A stretch of 42,073 nt of DNA from positions 1-42,073 of the IMG/VR virus record IMGVR_UViG_3300035099_000081; one strand, given 5' to 3'. The notes under the pieces are model-generated. The model was not told where the DNA came from. It ran no database searches and saw only the letters and a program-made list of their open reading frames with translations. Below are positions 13,510 to 23,211 of the stretch, piece after piece (the first letter of the stretch is position 1; each line of letters begins with the position of its first letter). Made by a program: the position numbers and the translations under genes. Source of the stretch: a virus.

Positions 13510-14033
13510 ACCCGCTTACAGCCCAGCTTGTCCAGCCAAGCGGCGTACTCATCGCGCACCTTCTTGAGGTCGGGAACGACGATACACTCGTTGGCGGGCT
13601 CACCAGTATCGGCGACAACACCCGCAGTCATGCTCTGTACGCTGAGGTTGGCCTTCACCAGCGCCACGAGGTCCGGCGTCACCATGACGTTGGTGCATTG
13701 GGCCGCGCCGTAGGGGATCATGGGCACCTCGGCCCGCGTATGCCCCGTCTTCAGCCCGTTCTCAGCATGCCACTCGACCAGCGCCCAGATGATGTCCAGG
13801 CGGCCAGGAAGCTCCGAGCGCAGCCACCAGAGGCGGGCCGTGCGCGGCTCGTCGCAACCAGGAAGCCGGGGCGCAACGTCCGCCGTGCCCGTGGCCGCGC
13901 CCACCAGCTTGTTCTTTTCGTAGCAGAGGCAGGCGTAGAGACCTGGGGTCTTCAGATGGCGCTCGTCCACGCCCATCCTCACGAGGTCGGGCCAGTCCTT
14001 CTCGGTCGCTTGGCGGAGGGTTAGCGTGCTCAT
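13500..14033 (-). CDS. GNAT-like protein in tail cluster
   Basis: A 177-aa protein. The N-terminus reads like a GNAT fold start (LTLRQATEKDWPDLVRM, then YACLCYEKNKLVGAATG), but the acetyl-CoA loop is not obvious. It may be a modified acetyltransferase that acts on virion proteins, or a GNAT-like fold without activity. ATG 14033 follows GGAGAGAG. It overlaps the next gene by 10 bases. Confidence 0.45.
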   Translation of the reverse strand: MSTLTLRQATEKDWPDLVRMGVDERHLKTPGLYACLCYEKNKLVGAATGTADVAPRLPGCDEPRTARLWWLRSELPGRLDIIWALVEWHAENGLKTGHTRAEVPMIPYGAAQCTNVMVTPDLVALVKANLSVQSMTAGVVADTGEPANECIVVPDLKKVRDEYAAWLDKLGCKRVWQ

Positions 14034-14041
14034 GCTCTCTC

Positions 14042-15388
14042 CTACGTGCTCAGCGCACGCTTACATCTTAGCGTGATCGTCGCGTCTGCTGGCGTACCCA
14101 CAATAGTCCCAATGTTCATTCGTATAAGCCTGTTTGCTGGTATGCTAGCATTGGTCATCGTGTCCGTGTAGCCCGACTTCTCGGAGGACAGCGTGTAGGT
14201 AGCGATGGTTGTCCAGGTCGCCACGGTGTCCAGGTCGTTGGTGTCGCCGTACTGGATCGTGACGGGCAGGCCGCTGGCCCCAGGTGCAGTCTCTGCGTCC
14301 ACCAAGAGCCGGATGGCCGTCTCCGCTGAAGGCCCTGAGTGGTAGATATTGCCTTGCTGGTCACCTGCCACGATGGTAGCGCCTGGTGCAGCGTCGGGCG
14401 CGAACACGTAGTCCACGATAGAGTAGAGGGAGGCCACGGGAATGTCCGCAGCTACAAGCGTGTCCCAGGCCGGTGCCGCGCTATTGGTCCCGTCGCCAGT
14501 TTGACGGAGAAACTTGCGTGTGGTCGTGGTGTTGCCTGCGAGCCTCGCCCAGGCGGAGGCTGCGGTCGCGTAGATTATGTCGCCCAGGGTTGTCAGCAGG
14601 GACTTCAGTTGGTACTGCGTGTGGTCATCGTCACCGAGTCCAGCCAAGCCGCCGTGGTCTATCTGTGCCCCGTCGCCACCAACGTGATCGTGCGAGTCGC
14701 CGTTTGTCACGCCCTTGGCAGCGATCGCGTAGGTAGCGGAGAGGTCTGGGATGAAGCCAGTTGCCAACGTCCCTGCTGCTCCCGCCTTCGGGATGGCGTT
14801 GGCAGCAGGGGTCGCAGTTGCTACTTCATCCGAGCCAGCGTTCTGGTGGCTGGCGTGGTGGGAGTCCGGCGGGAACGTGCTGGGCTTGCCCGTGATCTCA
14901 CTCCATGCCACCTGCCCCCACTCAAGGATGGTCGCGCCTGCCTTCAGGACATAGCCAGTCGCACCCTTCGCTAGTCGTGCCCACTTCGGCGTCGCGTTCC
15001 CCGTCACGAGGTCGCCAGCCACAACCGTTCCAGCGAGGGTGTCAGGATGGACAGAGCCATCGAGCAGATTGTGGTTCGCACCCCCGCCGGCGCCAATTGC
15101 CGTCCAGCCCGTAGCCCCGTTGTTGTTGACGTAGAGAATTAGGTCAACGCTGTTCCAGCAGAGCGTCCCCAGGCTCGCGCTATGGGTTGGAGCGCCTGTT
15201 GTCGTCTTGACCTGGGCGACTATCTCGCCCGCAGGCGACGTAGCGTCGGAACCGCCCTTGAAGGCGCCGCCCGCAACGGCCTGAAGGACAACGTTGACAC
15301 TGCCCGCCTGTATGTCTTCGGGCGCATAGAGGTCGAATGATCCAGGGCCACCGGAAGGAGCGAATAGACCCGTGATTAGAATAGGCAT
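14042..15388 (-). CDS. Tail fibre protein
   Basis: A 448-aa protein with phage-fibre phrases: HHASHQNAGSDEVATATPA, IDHGGLAGLGDDDHTQY and LGDIIYATAASAWARLAGN, and a beta-rich C-terminal domain. The His/Asp stretches resemble metal-binding collars of trimeric fibres. The segment around residues 180-210 is shared with the 907-aa protein upstream, so the two fibres are built from common modules. It starts in a TAATG overlap with that gene. Role: host recognition. Confidence 0.75.
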   Translation of the reverse strand: MPILITGLFAPSGGPGSFDLYAPEDIQAGSVNVVLQAVAGGAFKGGSDATSPAGEIVAQVKTTTGAPTHSASLGTLCWNSVDLILYVNNNGATGWTAIGAGGGANHNLLDGSVHPDTLAGTVVAGDLVTGNATPKWARLAKGATGYVLKAGATILEWGQVAWSEITGKPSTFPPDSHHASHQNAGSDEVATATPAANAIPKAGAAGTLATGFIPDLSATYAIAAKGVTNGDSHDHVGGDGAQIDHGGLAGLGDDDHTQYQLKSLLTTLGDIIYATAASAWARLAGNTTTTRKFLRQTGDGTNSAAPAWDTLVAADIPVASLYSIVDYVFAPDAAPGATIVAGDQQGNIYHSGPSAETAIRLLVDAETAPGASGLPVTIQYGDTNDLDTVATWTTIATYTLSSEKSGYTDTMTNASIPANRLIRMNIGTIVGTPADATITLRCKRALST

Positions 15389-18111
15389 TACGTCACGTCC
15401 ACTGTCCCGCCGGATGGGAAGATGTTGGGGTTATCCGACCGCCAGCAGCGATAAGTTTCGACATAACCCAGGTCGTTCGTGTGACTCACATTGGTGCGAT
15501 AAGAGCCAGCGATACCGAAGCCCGTTGAGTGGTCTTTGATGGTCGCCAAATCAGAGATAGCGGCGGGATGGCAGAACCACAGGTATTTGCCCGCACCGAT
15601 GGTAACGGTGTAGCTGCCCGCTACGGTCGAGGCTATCTTGGACGTGCCAGAGGCGGTGTCATCAAGCGCTCGGATATTCGCCGTGGGGATGGGATCGGTC
15701 GAAGCATCTGGCCCCATGTAGATGCGGTTGTAGTAGGCTGAACCCGCCAGATACAATGTCGATGTTCCCGCCGCCCCTGGCAGGCTGTTGATCCCCTGGA
15801 CGCCCGACCTGTACTCATAGAAGGTTTCTACAAAGCCAGAGGCATTCGTGACGCTCTGGGAGCCGATCTGCGTGAACGAGGCGCGTTCTATCCCGTCGCC
15901 CTTCCAGTTGACACCGAAGTAGAGCCCACTGCTGCCGAGTGCCGAGCGGTAGCAGTACCAGATGTAGTTGAGGCCGGTCGCCGCGAGGCCGCTCTTGCTC
16001 CCCGAATTGAATGCGTTATCCGTCGCTAGGATGCCGAGGGCCACGACTTGGGCGCTGCTGAGAAGCGTGGCCTGCGTGTTGATGCCCGCGTAGCGCGAGT
16101 TGTAGTACGTGACCGTGACTGTCTTAGTCTTTGCTTGGCCCGCGACGGTTGCCGAGGCCGTGAGAACGCGTGTACCAGCGATGGCCGTAGCTCGGTAGAA
16201 GTTAGGGGCACCGGAGTAGCTGGTGTAAGGGCTGACGAGTGTCACTGGGTAGTCGCTGGGGTTTATCTCCCCACCATCGATGTCTATCGAACAGGACGAG
16301 GGCGTGCCCACGTAGGTCAGCGCGAAATTGTGCGTGCTGGGGCTCTCTGGCGAACTAGCGCCGCCAACCTCGTGAATAGCGGACGAGAAGCCATCCATTG
16401 TGAAGCTGCTGATGCTCGGTGTGAAGCTCTGGGGGTTCAGGATGCTGACCTCTATCCAGAAGCCGATGGCGCTGTCGTACCGCATGACCAGGGTGCCGCC
16501 CGGCTGAATTGTTAGTGTGTTGGCCGTGAGCCGCAGGAGAGAGCCGCCGAGTGCGTTCACGTCCTGAACCGTGATGTTGTAGCCGCCCACGTTGGCGATG
16601 TAGGCGATCTGGCCGTTGCGTCCAGCAGCGATGGTCGGTTGGGAGGTCAAGGTGATGGCCGATGCGCTCTGGATCGGCGTGTAGGGTGTGCCGTCCGTTA
16701 CCTCAATATCGTCGGTGGCAACAAGAGTCTGGGCTGTCAATGCCTTGAAGAAGGCGACTGCCAGAGGATCATCGGTCAGATCGGCATAAGCTAGGACCTC
16801 CGTAATCCAGCCCGAGGCCAGCTTGCCGTAAGCATTCGCGCGCGGAATCTTGAAGGCCGTCGGCACTGCCGTCACGTTGGCTGGGTCTTCGACTACCTTG
16901 GTGTTCGCGTCTAGGCTGGCGTAGCCGCTAGCGACGCCCTTCTCCGACTCCTTCTGGTACTCGGTGTGTAGGTCGCCGGAGGCGATGGTGGGGTGCCAGC
17001 CTTCTGCCAGCTTGCCATCGGCCCCGGCCTTGGGTATGGCGTTGGCAGCAGGGGTGGCGGTCGCCACCTCGTCAGCGCCGCCAGATTGGTGCCGTGCGTG
17101 GTGATCCAGGAATGCCGTGTTGACCTCGGCCCGCACCTCCATGATGATGTCATAAATACGAAGCGACGCAGGAGCTTTGGCCTCTAGGTGCAGGATTTCG
17201 TCACTCGTTTTTGAGACAGCCGCCCAGTCGCCCGCTGCGGCATCAACGCTAGCGTTCTGTGTCGCTGGCACCGCCCATTCGAGCTTGCATACTTCGGCAT
17301 TTGCGCTGTCGCAGACCCTAATGCCCGCCGTGCCAGCAGTGCCAGAGTACGCAGCTATAGCCGTCACGATGACGCGGGCGTAGGTGACTGTCTGTTTGGC
17401 AAAGTCAATGCGGCCCTTGTTGTCTGTCAGGATGTCGGCGTAGGAAGTACCAGGACTCACGGAATAATAGGTTGACTGGTCGTAGAACGTGACCTGGAAG
17501 AGCCCCTCGTCTGTGGTCCCCGTAGCGCCCGTAGACCCCACAACCGTCGCTCCGCTACGTTTCAGGAACTCGCCGTCCGCGATGGCACCAAGCACAAGGT
17601 CAGTCGGCCCGCCTGACTCACGTACCGCCCGAATCGCGTTCGAGGCTACCTCCTGCCATCCTCCAGAGCCACTGTCTAGATCGCCCCGCCAGACGAACAG
17701 CATCGCGTCGTCAAGGTTGCTCATGCTTGCATCGGCATTATCGGCCATGAAGAACCGCGTGCCATCGACGCCCTCAGCCACGTCATTGTGCTTGACGACG
17801 ATGGTGCGTGCGTCATCCGCTGGGCTAATGAGGAGGAGTGAACCCTCATGGCTGCCGTAAGCACCCGCGAGGTTGTCGCTGGGTGCGTCGCCCTCGGTGT
17901 CAACGGTATGCCAGGTATCCGTAACAACAATCAGGCCGGATGCGATGGTCAACTCACCGCCTGAGCTTAGGGCACGTCGAAGTCGGTCAGCAACGGGCGT
18001 GCGGGAAACAGTAGGGCTCGTGACGCCGGTTACGCCGCCTACGTAGTCCAGCGTTCGCTCCGACCCCGCTGGCTTGCTCAAATCCGGCTTCAGCGTCCAC
18101 CAGGCAGGCAT
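15388..18111 (-). CDS. Large tail fibre / structural protein
   Basis: A 907-aa Gly/Ser/Thr-rich protein. The middle carries HHARHQSGGADEVATATPA and AIPKAGADGKLAEGW, similar to the 448-aa fibre. The stretch around 480-560 (ITLTSQPTIAAGRNGQIAYI, then NALGGSLLRLTANTL) resembles phage tail-spike or receptor-binding phrases. The C-terminal part is repetitive beta structure. It starts one base into the previous stop (TGATG). Probable long fibre or baseplate-associated host-binding protein. Confidence 0.7.
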   Translation of the reverse strand: MPAWWTLKPDLSKPAGSERTLDYVGGVTGVTSPTVSRTPVADRLRRALSSGGELTIASGLIVVTDTWHTVDTEGDAPSDNLAGAYGSHEGSLLLISPADDARTIVVKHNDVAEGVDGTRFFMADNADASMSNLDDAMLFVWRGDLDSGSGGWQEVASNAIRAVRESGGPTDLVLGAIADGEFLKRSGATVVGSTGATGTTDEGLFQVTFYDQSTYYSVSPGTSYADILTDNKGRIDFAKQTVTYARVIVTAIAAYSGTAGTAGIRVCDSANAEVCKLEWAVPATQNASVDAAAGDWAAVSKTSDEILHLEAKAPASLRIYDIIMEVRAEVNTAFLDHHARHQSGGADEVATATPAANAIPKAGADGKLAEGWHPTIASGDLHTEYQKESEKGVASGYASLDANTKVVEDPANVTAVPTAFKIPRANAYGKLASGWITEVLAYADLTDDPLAVAFFKALTAQTLVATDDIEVTDGTPYTPIQSASAITLTSQPTIAAGRNGQIAYIANVGGYNITVQDVNALGGSLLRLTANTLTIQPGGTLVMRYDSAIGFWIEVSILNPQSFTPSISSFTMDGFSSAIHEVGGASSPESPSTHNFALTYVGTPSSCSIDIDGGEINPSDYPVTLVSPYTSYSGAPNFYRATAIAGTRVLTASATVAGQAKTKTVTVTYYNSRYAGINTQATLLSSAQVVALGILATDNAFNSGSKSGLAATGLNYIWYCYRSALGSSGLYFGVNWKGDGIERASFTQIGSQSVTNASGFVETFYEYRSGVQGINSLPGAAGTSTLYLAGSAYYNRIYMGPDASTDPIPTANIRALDDTASGTSKIASTVAGSYTVTIGAGKYLWFCHPAAISDLATIKDHSTGFGIAGSYRTNVSHTNDLGYVETYRCWRSDNPNIFPSGGTVDVT

Positions 18112-20573
18112 CAGACCAACTCCTCGCAGGTGATACGGAAGGATTTGGGCTGCCGTGGGTCATCCGGCAGGGCTTCTACAGCGCTTACGCTGACGTATCG
18201 CTCGGCTAGGATGGTCGCTCCACCCTCGCTCACGATGGACATCGTGACTAGGCCCCGGGTCTCGTAGGCGGCTATTGCCGACGACCAGAGGTCGGCATAG
18301 GTCTTGCCCTGCGCTAGCCAGGTATCGGCATCGATGTCGAACACATACTCTCTCGTCGCGTCGCCACGCTTCCGCCACCAATACTCAATGCTATGGATGT
18401 ACGGGTGCATCGTGTCGGTAGCCATGCAGCTGCTAAGAAATACGTCCAGGGTCTTAAAACCCAGGCCGCCAGGGGGCTCGTAGGTCTTGGTATAACGCCC
18501 TATCCCGTCGTATGGCGCGGTTTCTTGGCCGCCAGCACGAATCCACATTGTCATGGTGTCGTTGTCGGCCCGACCGTGTACCGCAACAAAATTGAGCTGT
18601 GCATTCTCGAATATCTCTACCTCTATATCTAAGCGCAGCAGTACACCGTCTGCGGCGGGATCACCGCCCGTGAACGTCGGCATAACCCACACAGCTGCGG
18701 GCCACACTCCGGTCTGCCCGCCGAACTCGTCATCGGCGGTGGGGACACCGACGAATCCCCTGGGCAAATGCAGGGCCACAACGTAGGAGTTGCCGTCTCT
18801 CGCATAAGACACCAACAGGTACTTCTTGCTCGGATTAGTGGGCTGCTCCATGCCGACAAGCGCGGTGCCAAGGATAGACGGCTCGGTCGAGCCTGGTTCC
18901 AGAGCCCATAGGTTCCGCCATTGGCCGCTTTGCTCGTCATAGGCCAGGACCATGCCCCACCAGGACGTTCCGTTAGATGCCTTGACGCTTGCTATCAGCA
19001 GGTGGCCCGCTGCGTTTAGACTCTCTATCCAGAAACGACAACCTGTCCCCAAACCCAGATGCCACATCTGCGGTGGGAGGCCGATCCAAACCGCTCTATC
19101 GCCTTGGATCGTCCAGATATTGCAGCCGTCGGTGACAGTCGGCCGACGCTGCCACATACAGCCATCAACGAGCGGCGGCACGGCCGGAGTTGATCTAAAG
19201 TGGCCAACCTGTGGCCCAAACCTTAGCGACTCGTAGCAGTAACAATACAGGCGCCCACCGGCGATCATCCACACGCCCTCGTCATTGGTGTCGGGGAAAA
19301 AAGGACCGAGGTAATGAGTCCTGCCTGGAAGGAGGCCCCACAAATACGCACTGATCTTGCCAGCATGTGTGGGATCACCGTACTCCGTACTAATAACGCC
19401 GAAGCGCAAGTCCCCATATCGCGTACAACTAAGGAGAAGGTGAGGGCTTCCGCCTAGGTAGCCAAAGGATTGGGCCTGCGCCTCGGTTACTTGCTCTATC
19501 GTTGCTTGGTCCGACACGCTGTCCCACGCCGTGCCGCTTGAGGAGACGGCAGCCTTCACGTCGGCGCTCTGGGCAGCCCCTGTGGCGACGAGGTAATAGA
19601 TTACCCAGCCCTGAATGGCAGCCCCCGGCTCAACAAAACTGATGATACTAGTGATCTGCGTCGCATTGGCGAGGGCACCGAGGCTATCGTGCATCTCCCA
19701 AGCCTGTCCGTCGTTTGGGTAGCCGACGGTATAGGCCACGGGCGAGGTGGGGGCGCTCGGACTCCACGCCGCCGTTCCGGTGAGAACTGTCGCGGTGTTC
19801 GAGGCGACCGTTAACGTCTTGCCGTTCGCCATGACCCGCTTGCCTACCCACTGGTTGACCGTCCAGGATTTCGTGGCGTCGGTGAGAGTGCCCGGTGTAC
19901 CCGAACCTATAGCCGTGCTTGTCCCGCTGCTTGTACCGCTCCACTTCCCTGTACCCGTCAGCGTAAATGGGCTAACGCCGTTAGCGGTCACGACCAACGT
20001 CTGCCCTCCGCAGGTCACGGTGAATCCCACCCACTGGTTCGCAGTCCAAAGGCCGTTCTGTCGGGTGTCCACAAGGGTTGTAGGGGTGCAGGTAACAGCG
20101 GCATTGGCAGAGCCGGAGAGTTGGAAGTCTGGCGCGCCCTCGCACGACCGCCAGACCTCGTTACCCACGCCGACATAGGCTCGCGGCTGCCCATAACGAT
20201 CACAGATAAGAGACGCGCAGCCGATGGTGGTAGTGGGGACGACCTTCGTAGTGGGGATCGCCGGACTTGGACTGATGACGGTGGTGGCCTTAGGCGGACC
20301 CGTCAGGTGGCCCAGCGAACCATCCATAGACGGGTAGAGGGTCAACAGGAGATGGCCCTGGCGGTCGTTCTCCATGTCTATAGTCTGCTGGCCGAGAGGG
20401 CCGGAAAAGTCGGTAATCTTCTTTCGGTAGCAGCCCATGAACTCGTCCCAGCGCACAGGGCCGCCGGTTTGTACCTGCGGGACGCGGGTGGGCCTTATCT
20501 TCTCACTGTAGGCGTGGAGCAGCGGATACTTAACGCCGTTGAGGATGAGAATCTGACCGAACTGCTCGTTCAT
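18111..20573 (-). CDS. Large tail protein with NQWVG repeats
   Basis: An 820-aa structural protein. After an N-terminal region (1-150), two tandem copies of a phage-structural repeat lie at about 165-270: GLWTANQWVGFTVTCGGQTL and SWTVNQWVGKRVMANGKTL. The remainder is Trp- and Gly-rich and reads like a propeller-type or baseplate protein (LDVFLSSCMATDTMHPYIHS). It has no tape-measure character. It sits at the head-distal end of the structural block. Confidence 0.65.
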   Translation of the reverse strand: MNEQFGQILILNGVKYPLLHAYSEKIRPTRVPQVQTGGPVRWDEFMGCYRKKITDFSGPLGQQTIDMENDRQGHLLLTLYPSMDGSLGHLTGPPKATTVISPSPAIPTTKVVPTTTIGCASLICDRYGQPRAYVGVGNEVWRSCEGAPDFQLSGSANAAVTCTPTTLVDTRQNGLWTANQWVGFTVTCGGQTLVVTANGVSPFTLTGTGKWSGTSSGTSTAIGSGTPGTLTDATKSWTVNQWVGKRVMANGKTLTVASNTATVLTGTAAWSPSAPTSPVAYTVGYPNDGQAWEMHDSLGALANATQITSIISFVEPGAAIQGWVIYYLVATGAAQSADVKAAVSSSGTAWDSVSDQATIEQVTEAQAQSFGYLGGSPHLLLSCTRYGDLRFGVISTEYGDPTHAGKISAYLWGLLPGRTHYLGPFFPDTNDEGVWMIAGGRLYCYCYESLRFGPQVGHFRSTPAVPPLVDGCMWQRRPTVTDGCNIWTIQGDRAVWIGLPPQMWHLGLGTGCRFWIESLNAAGHLLIASVKASNGTSWWGMVLAYDEQSGQWRNLWALEPGSTEPSILGTALVGMEQPTNPSKKYLLVSYARDGNSYVVALHLPRGFVGVPTADDEFGGQTGVWPAAVWVMPTFTGGDPAADGVLLRLDIEVEIFENAQLNFVAVHGRADNDTMTMWIRAGGQETAPYDGIGRYTKTYEPPGGLGFKTLDVFLSSCMATDTMHPYIHSIEYWWRKRGDATREYVFDIDADTWLAQGKTYADLWSSAIAAYETRGLVTMSIVSEGGATILAERYVSVSAVEALPDDPRQPKSFRITCEELV

Positions 20574-20595
20574 TGGTCTCCGTCCTTGCCATCTG

Positions 20596-21900
20596 TCACA
20601 CCGACCTCATGGCGATCAGAGGCGTGTGGACGTATGCCGCCGCCACGCTATTGGCTTCCGCATACCGTGCTAGGGCGAGTTCATCCCACGATGTGTTCTT
20701 GACCCCTGCGGTTTGCGGCGGATGCAATATCCGCTGCCGGTCGGCCACGTACCGAGCGAACTCGTAGGCGGCGACGTAGCAGACATAATCGTCTGGGCAG
20801 TCCGTCGTGTTCTCGACGCTATTAGTCTCGTCACTGTCGATGGCCTCGTAGTGGGTCAGTTCCTCGTAGAAGAACGGGCCGTTGCTGCCCAGCGACGTGG
20901 GGAACCGCACGGAGAGGCCGCCGCGAGCCAGGCGGACAGGCCAGGCGCGAGTGTACTCGTCCATATCCCACGTCTCTGCTGGCCCCATGTCCACATTCTC
21001 GGACCACTTGAAGATGCGTCCGATGTTCTCCTCGGAGGTCACGCGATCTGGGATAGGCAAGGAGTGTGCATCTGATGGCCATACCGCGATCCAGCCGAGA
21101 TGTCCAACCTTGCCAGCAACGCTATTGCCCACCTCAACACGAACAGCGAGGCAATTGTCGGGCACGGTGAAAGCCGAACGGAAAACCCGCCAATCGACGG
21201 ATGTGCCAGCCGCCGTTCCCAGTTCGGTCTCCAATGTGTCGTCACTGGGCGTGATGTAGGCTCCGTTCGTCAGGTCATACAGTTTCACCCTAACCGTCGT
21301 GTCAGTACCAGGACGCATGAGGACTGCGATCTCCCAGTCCAGGTCCTCGACTACGCGGAGAACCTGGTAGAGGTAATCAGTGGCGAGGGTGTTGGTGATC
21401 GCCAGGTAGTATCGGCCCAGGCGGTAGGGGAAGGCATGAACCGCCAGAGCCGCTGTTATCGACCCGCTAGCAGTCCAGCCTGCCGTACTCTGGCAGTCAC
21501 CATTGGTCAGCATCCCCAGCGGCACGAGTTTCCAGTAGTGGCAGCGGGTCGTGAGGACGCGGTTCAGGGCGGCGTTCACGTTGGCGACGGACTCCGTCTG
21601 CGGCTCCCACAACTCGAACGCTACGCCGCTGCCTGGCGCGCCAGCGAGGGCGGGTGCGAAGGTGAGCGTGCCGGTGGTCTTATCGTGGGCAGTCACCATG
21701 CGCTCCGAGCCCTCGTATGTCCCGCCATTCAGTAGGATGATCGCGCCCTCCCGAATGGTAAGGGCTAGGTTCGCCAGGGTAGAGCAGACAAGAGTGGTTG
21801 TGCTGCCAGCACCCGTAGTTGTCAGGGCGCGGCCCATGCCGGTTAAATCGCCAATGCCGTTTTTCCCGTTGACCCTAATCGAGCGCCTGCTAATGCTCAT
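20596..21900 (-). CDS. Tail/connector structural protein
   Basis: A 434-aa protein: an N-terminal beta region (TTLVCSTLANLALTIREGAI) followed by a carbohydrate-binding-module-like sandwich around 130-270 (GWTASGSITAALAVHAFPYR, then VPDNCLAVRVEVGNSVAG), and a helical C-terminus (YEFARYVADRQRILHP). It could be a tail connector with a decoration domain. It starts in an ATGA overlap with the small zinc-ribbon gene. Confidence 0.55.
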   Translation of the reverse strand: MSISRRSIRVNGKNGIGDLTGMGRALTTTGAGSTTTLVCSTLANLALTIREGAIILLNGGTYEGSERMVTAHDKTTGTLTFAPALAGAPGSGVAFELWEPQTESVANVNAALNRVLTTRCHYWKLVPLGMLTNGDCQSTAGWTASGSITAALAVHAFPYRLGRYYLAITNTLATDYLYQVLRVVEDLDWEIAVLMRPGTDTTVRVKLYDLTNGAYITPSDDTLETELGTAAGTSVDWRVFRSAFTVPDNCLAVRVEVGNSVAGKVGHLGWIAVWPSDAHSLPIPDRVTSEENIGRIFKWSENVDMGPAETWDMDEYTRAWPVRLARGGLSVRFPTSLGSNGPFFYEELTHYEAIDSDETNSVENTTDCPDDYVCYVAAYEFARYVADRQRILHPPQTAGVKNTSWDELALARYAEANSVAAAYVHTPLIAMRSV

Positions 21901-22022
21901 AGTGTGCCCCTACACTTCGAACAGACATAGCCCTTCGGCCTGCGATTCCCGCTGACCGGCTTGCCGCAACGGGCGCAGAACTGCTGCTTGCCCTTCTTGT
22001 GCCGCTTCTTCGGCGTCGGCAC
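21897..22022 (-). CDS. 41-aa basic zinc-ribbon peptide
   Basis: GTG 22022 overlaps the previous TAG by one base and the stop overlaps the next ATG as ATGA. The product has a Lys/Arg-rich start (PKKRHKKGKQQ) and a clean four-Cys ribbon, CARCGK at 16-21 and CSKC at 34-37. It resembles ribosomal-protein-L32-type ribbons only in outline. It is too short for most gene finders, but the framing overlaps on both sides make it convincing. Role in the capsid block unknown. Confidence 0.65.
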   Translation of the reverse strand: MPTPKKRHKKGKQQFCARCGKPVSGNRRPKGYVCSKCRGTL

Positions 22023-22255
22023 TAGCTACCCTTGCGAGCCCGTCTCCTGCCAGCGACGCTCCACCGCGTCATGGCCTTCTGGCCGTGAGCCCGTCTCCCA
22101 GCGGCGGCCGCCACAGCAGCTGGGTTCGTGGCTCCGCTTGCTGCCGCCGACGCCTCCAGGGCCGCAAACCGCGCGCCCTTCCCTAGCGGCTGCTTGCGCG
22201 CCCGCTGATACGCCGCGCGGGCGGCGCGCCTACCTGCAATACCTTTCTTTGCCAT
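22022..22255 (-). CDS. Small highly basic Ala/Arg-rich phage protein
   Basis: A 77-aa protein, strongly basic (MAKKGIAGRRAARAAYQRAR, later GRRAHGQKAMTRWSVAGRRR). The pattern RFAALEASAAASGATNPAAVAAAAGRR resembles small phage structural-region proteins of the GARFKAL...NPxALAAYIGRKKYG type. ATG 22255 has AGGAG directly upstream. It may bind nucleic acid inside the head; inferred from charge only. Confidence 0.6.
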   Translation of the reverse strand: MAKKGIAGRRAARAAYQRARKQPLGKGARFAALEASAAASGATNPAAVAAAAGRRAHGQKAMTRWSVAGRRRARKGS

Positions 22256-22278
22256 CTCCTGATCTCACCTTCTGCCGT

Positions 22279-22434
22279 TCACACGCTCTTGCTGGGGCCA
22301 GCCTTTACAAAATGGCCCTTCGCACCACGCTTGTACGGCGTCACCTCGACTACGGTTCGCCCTCGAAAGGCGAGCCGCTGCACCTTGCCAGACTTGGTGC
22401 GCTTGAATCGGTAACGAACGCCTTTTAGCGGCAT
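22279..22434 (-). CDS. 51-aa basic beta-type peptide
   Basis: ATG 22434 with GGAAG upstream opens a 51-codon frame (MPLKGVRYRFKRTKSGKVQR, then LAFRGRTVVEVTPYKRGAKG) that fills the gap between genes 22022-22255 and 22446-22817. It is basic and probably beta-rich. No family recognised; the spacing, start signal and composition support it. Confidence 0.6.
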   Translation of the reverse strand: MPLKGVRYRFKRTKSGKVQRLAFRGRTVVEVTPYKRGAKGHFVKAGPSKSV

Positions 22435-22445
22435 CTATTCTTCCC

Positions 22446-22817
22446 TTACACGATGAGGTGTCCTCTCACCGAGTACGTTATGGAGTCCGTGTTGGTGTGA
22501 TCCATGAACAACTGCCACTCCAGAGGCAGGGGGATACCCGCCACTTGCGTGGCGCTACCGCCCGAAGCCCCTGGGTAGATGATGTACCTGTACTGCCCAG
22601 TAGCCGTGATAGCGGCGCTAGCCGTCCACAGGATGTTGTCGAAGTTGTCCGCCTCGTCCTTGGTCATTATGTTCGGCGTCACCGAGGGCGCGGTGCCTTT
22701 AGCCGTAACGTCCACTACGAGGATGATGCCCCGTGCGTCATGGTTACGGAACTCGGCCGTGGTATCCGCTGTCCGCGCTGCCGACGCCAACAGCGTTACA
22801 CTTCGGTTGTTCGGCAT
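22446..22817 (-). CDS. Small phage structural protein
   Basis: A 123-aa protein with the phrase set of small tail/head proteins: VTLLASAARTADTTAEFRN, GIILVVDVTA, a TATGQYRYIIYPG strand, and IPLPLEWQLFMDHTNTDSIT. This group is found near capsid genes of many siphoviruses and podoviruses. Likely a decoration or head-tail joining protein; the exact role is inferred. Confidence 0.6.
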   Translation of the reverse strand: MPNNRSVTLLASAARTADTTAEFRNHDARGIILVVDVTAKGTAPSVTPNIMTKDEADNFDNILWTASAAITATGQYRYIIYPGASGGSATQVAGIPLPLEWQLFMDHTNTDSITYSVRGHLIV

Positions 22818-22818
22818 G

Positions 22819-23202
22819 TCACACCCCCAGCGAGATGCTCAGGGAGAAGCGGGCGTGACCGGTCGTCGTCGGGATCGCGTCCACATCGTAGGAAATGCGA
22901 TCCCCGGCGTTGAATGTCGCCGCTGTGCTGTCGAACAGGCCCGCCGTAAACTCACCCGTGCTGGCAACGGCTAAGGTAGGCTGATTCGCCGAGGCGAAGA
23001 TCGACGTTCCATTGATGTTCACGTCGATGGTGGTGCTGCCGGTCCCGCTACCCGCCGTCTCCGCTCGGGGCGAGACGCCGATGATGCGGCCCTTGAAGGG
23101 CGCCACCCACTCGCGCTTGTTGGTGCCAGTCGTGAGTGCGGCTGCCGAGTAGTCCTGCAGGATGCCGTGACAGGCGTGTGCGCTAGAAGTTCTGCGTGCC
23201 AT
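22819..23202 (-). CDS. Capsid decoration-like protein
   Basis: A 127-aa protein: EWVAPFKGRIIGVSPRAET, TTIDVNINGTSIF, then GDRISYDVDAI and HARFSLSISL. These beta strands fit a small jelly-roll-like capsid surface protein. ATG 23202 has AAGGAGG nine bases upstream. The 69-base leader contains an inverted repeat with an anti-ribosome-site loop (separate entry). Confidence 0.6.
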   Translation of the reverse strand: MARRTSSAHACHGILQDYSAAALTTGTNKREWVAPFKGRIIGVSPRAETAGSGTGSTTIDVNINGTSIFASANQPTLAVASTGEFTAGLFDSTAATFNAGDRISYDVDAIPTTTGHARFSLSISLGV

Positions 23203-23211
23203 TCTGTGTTT

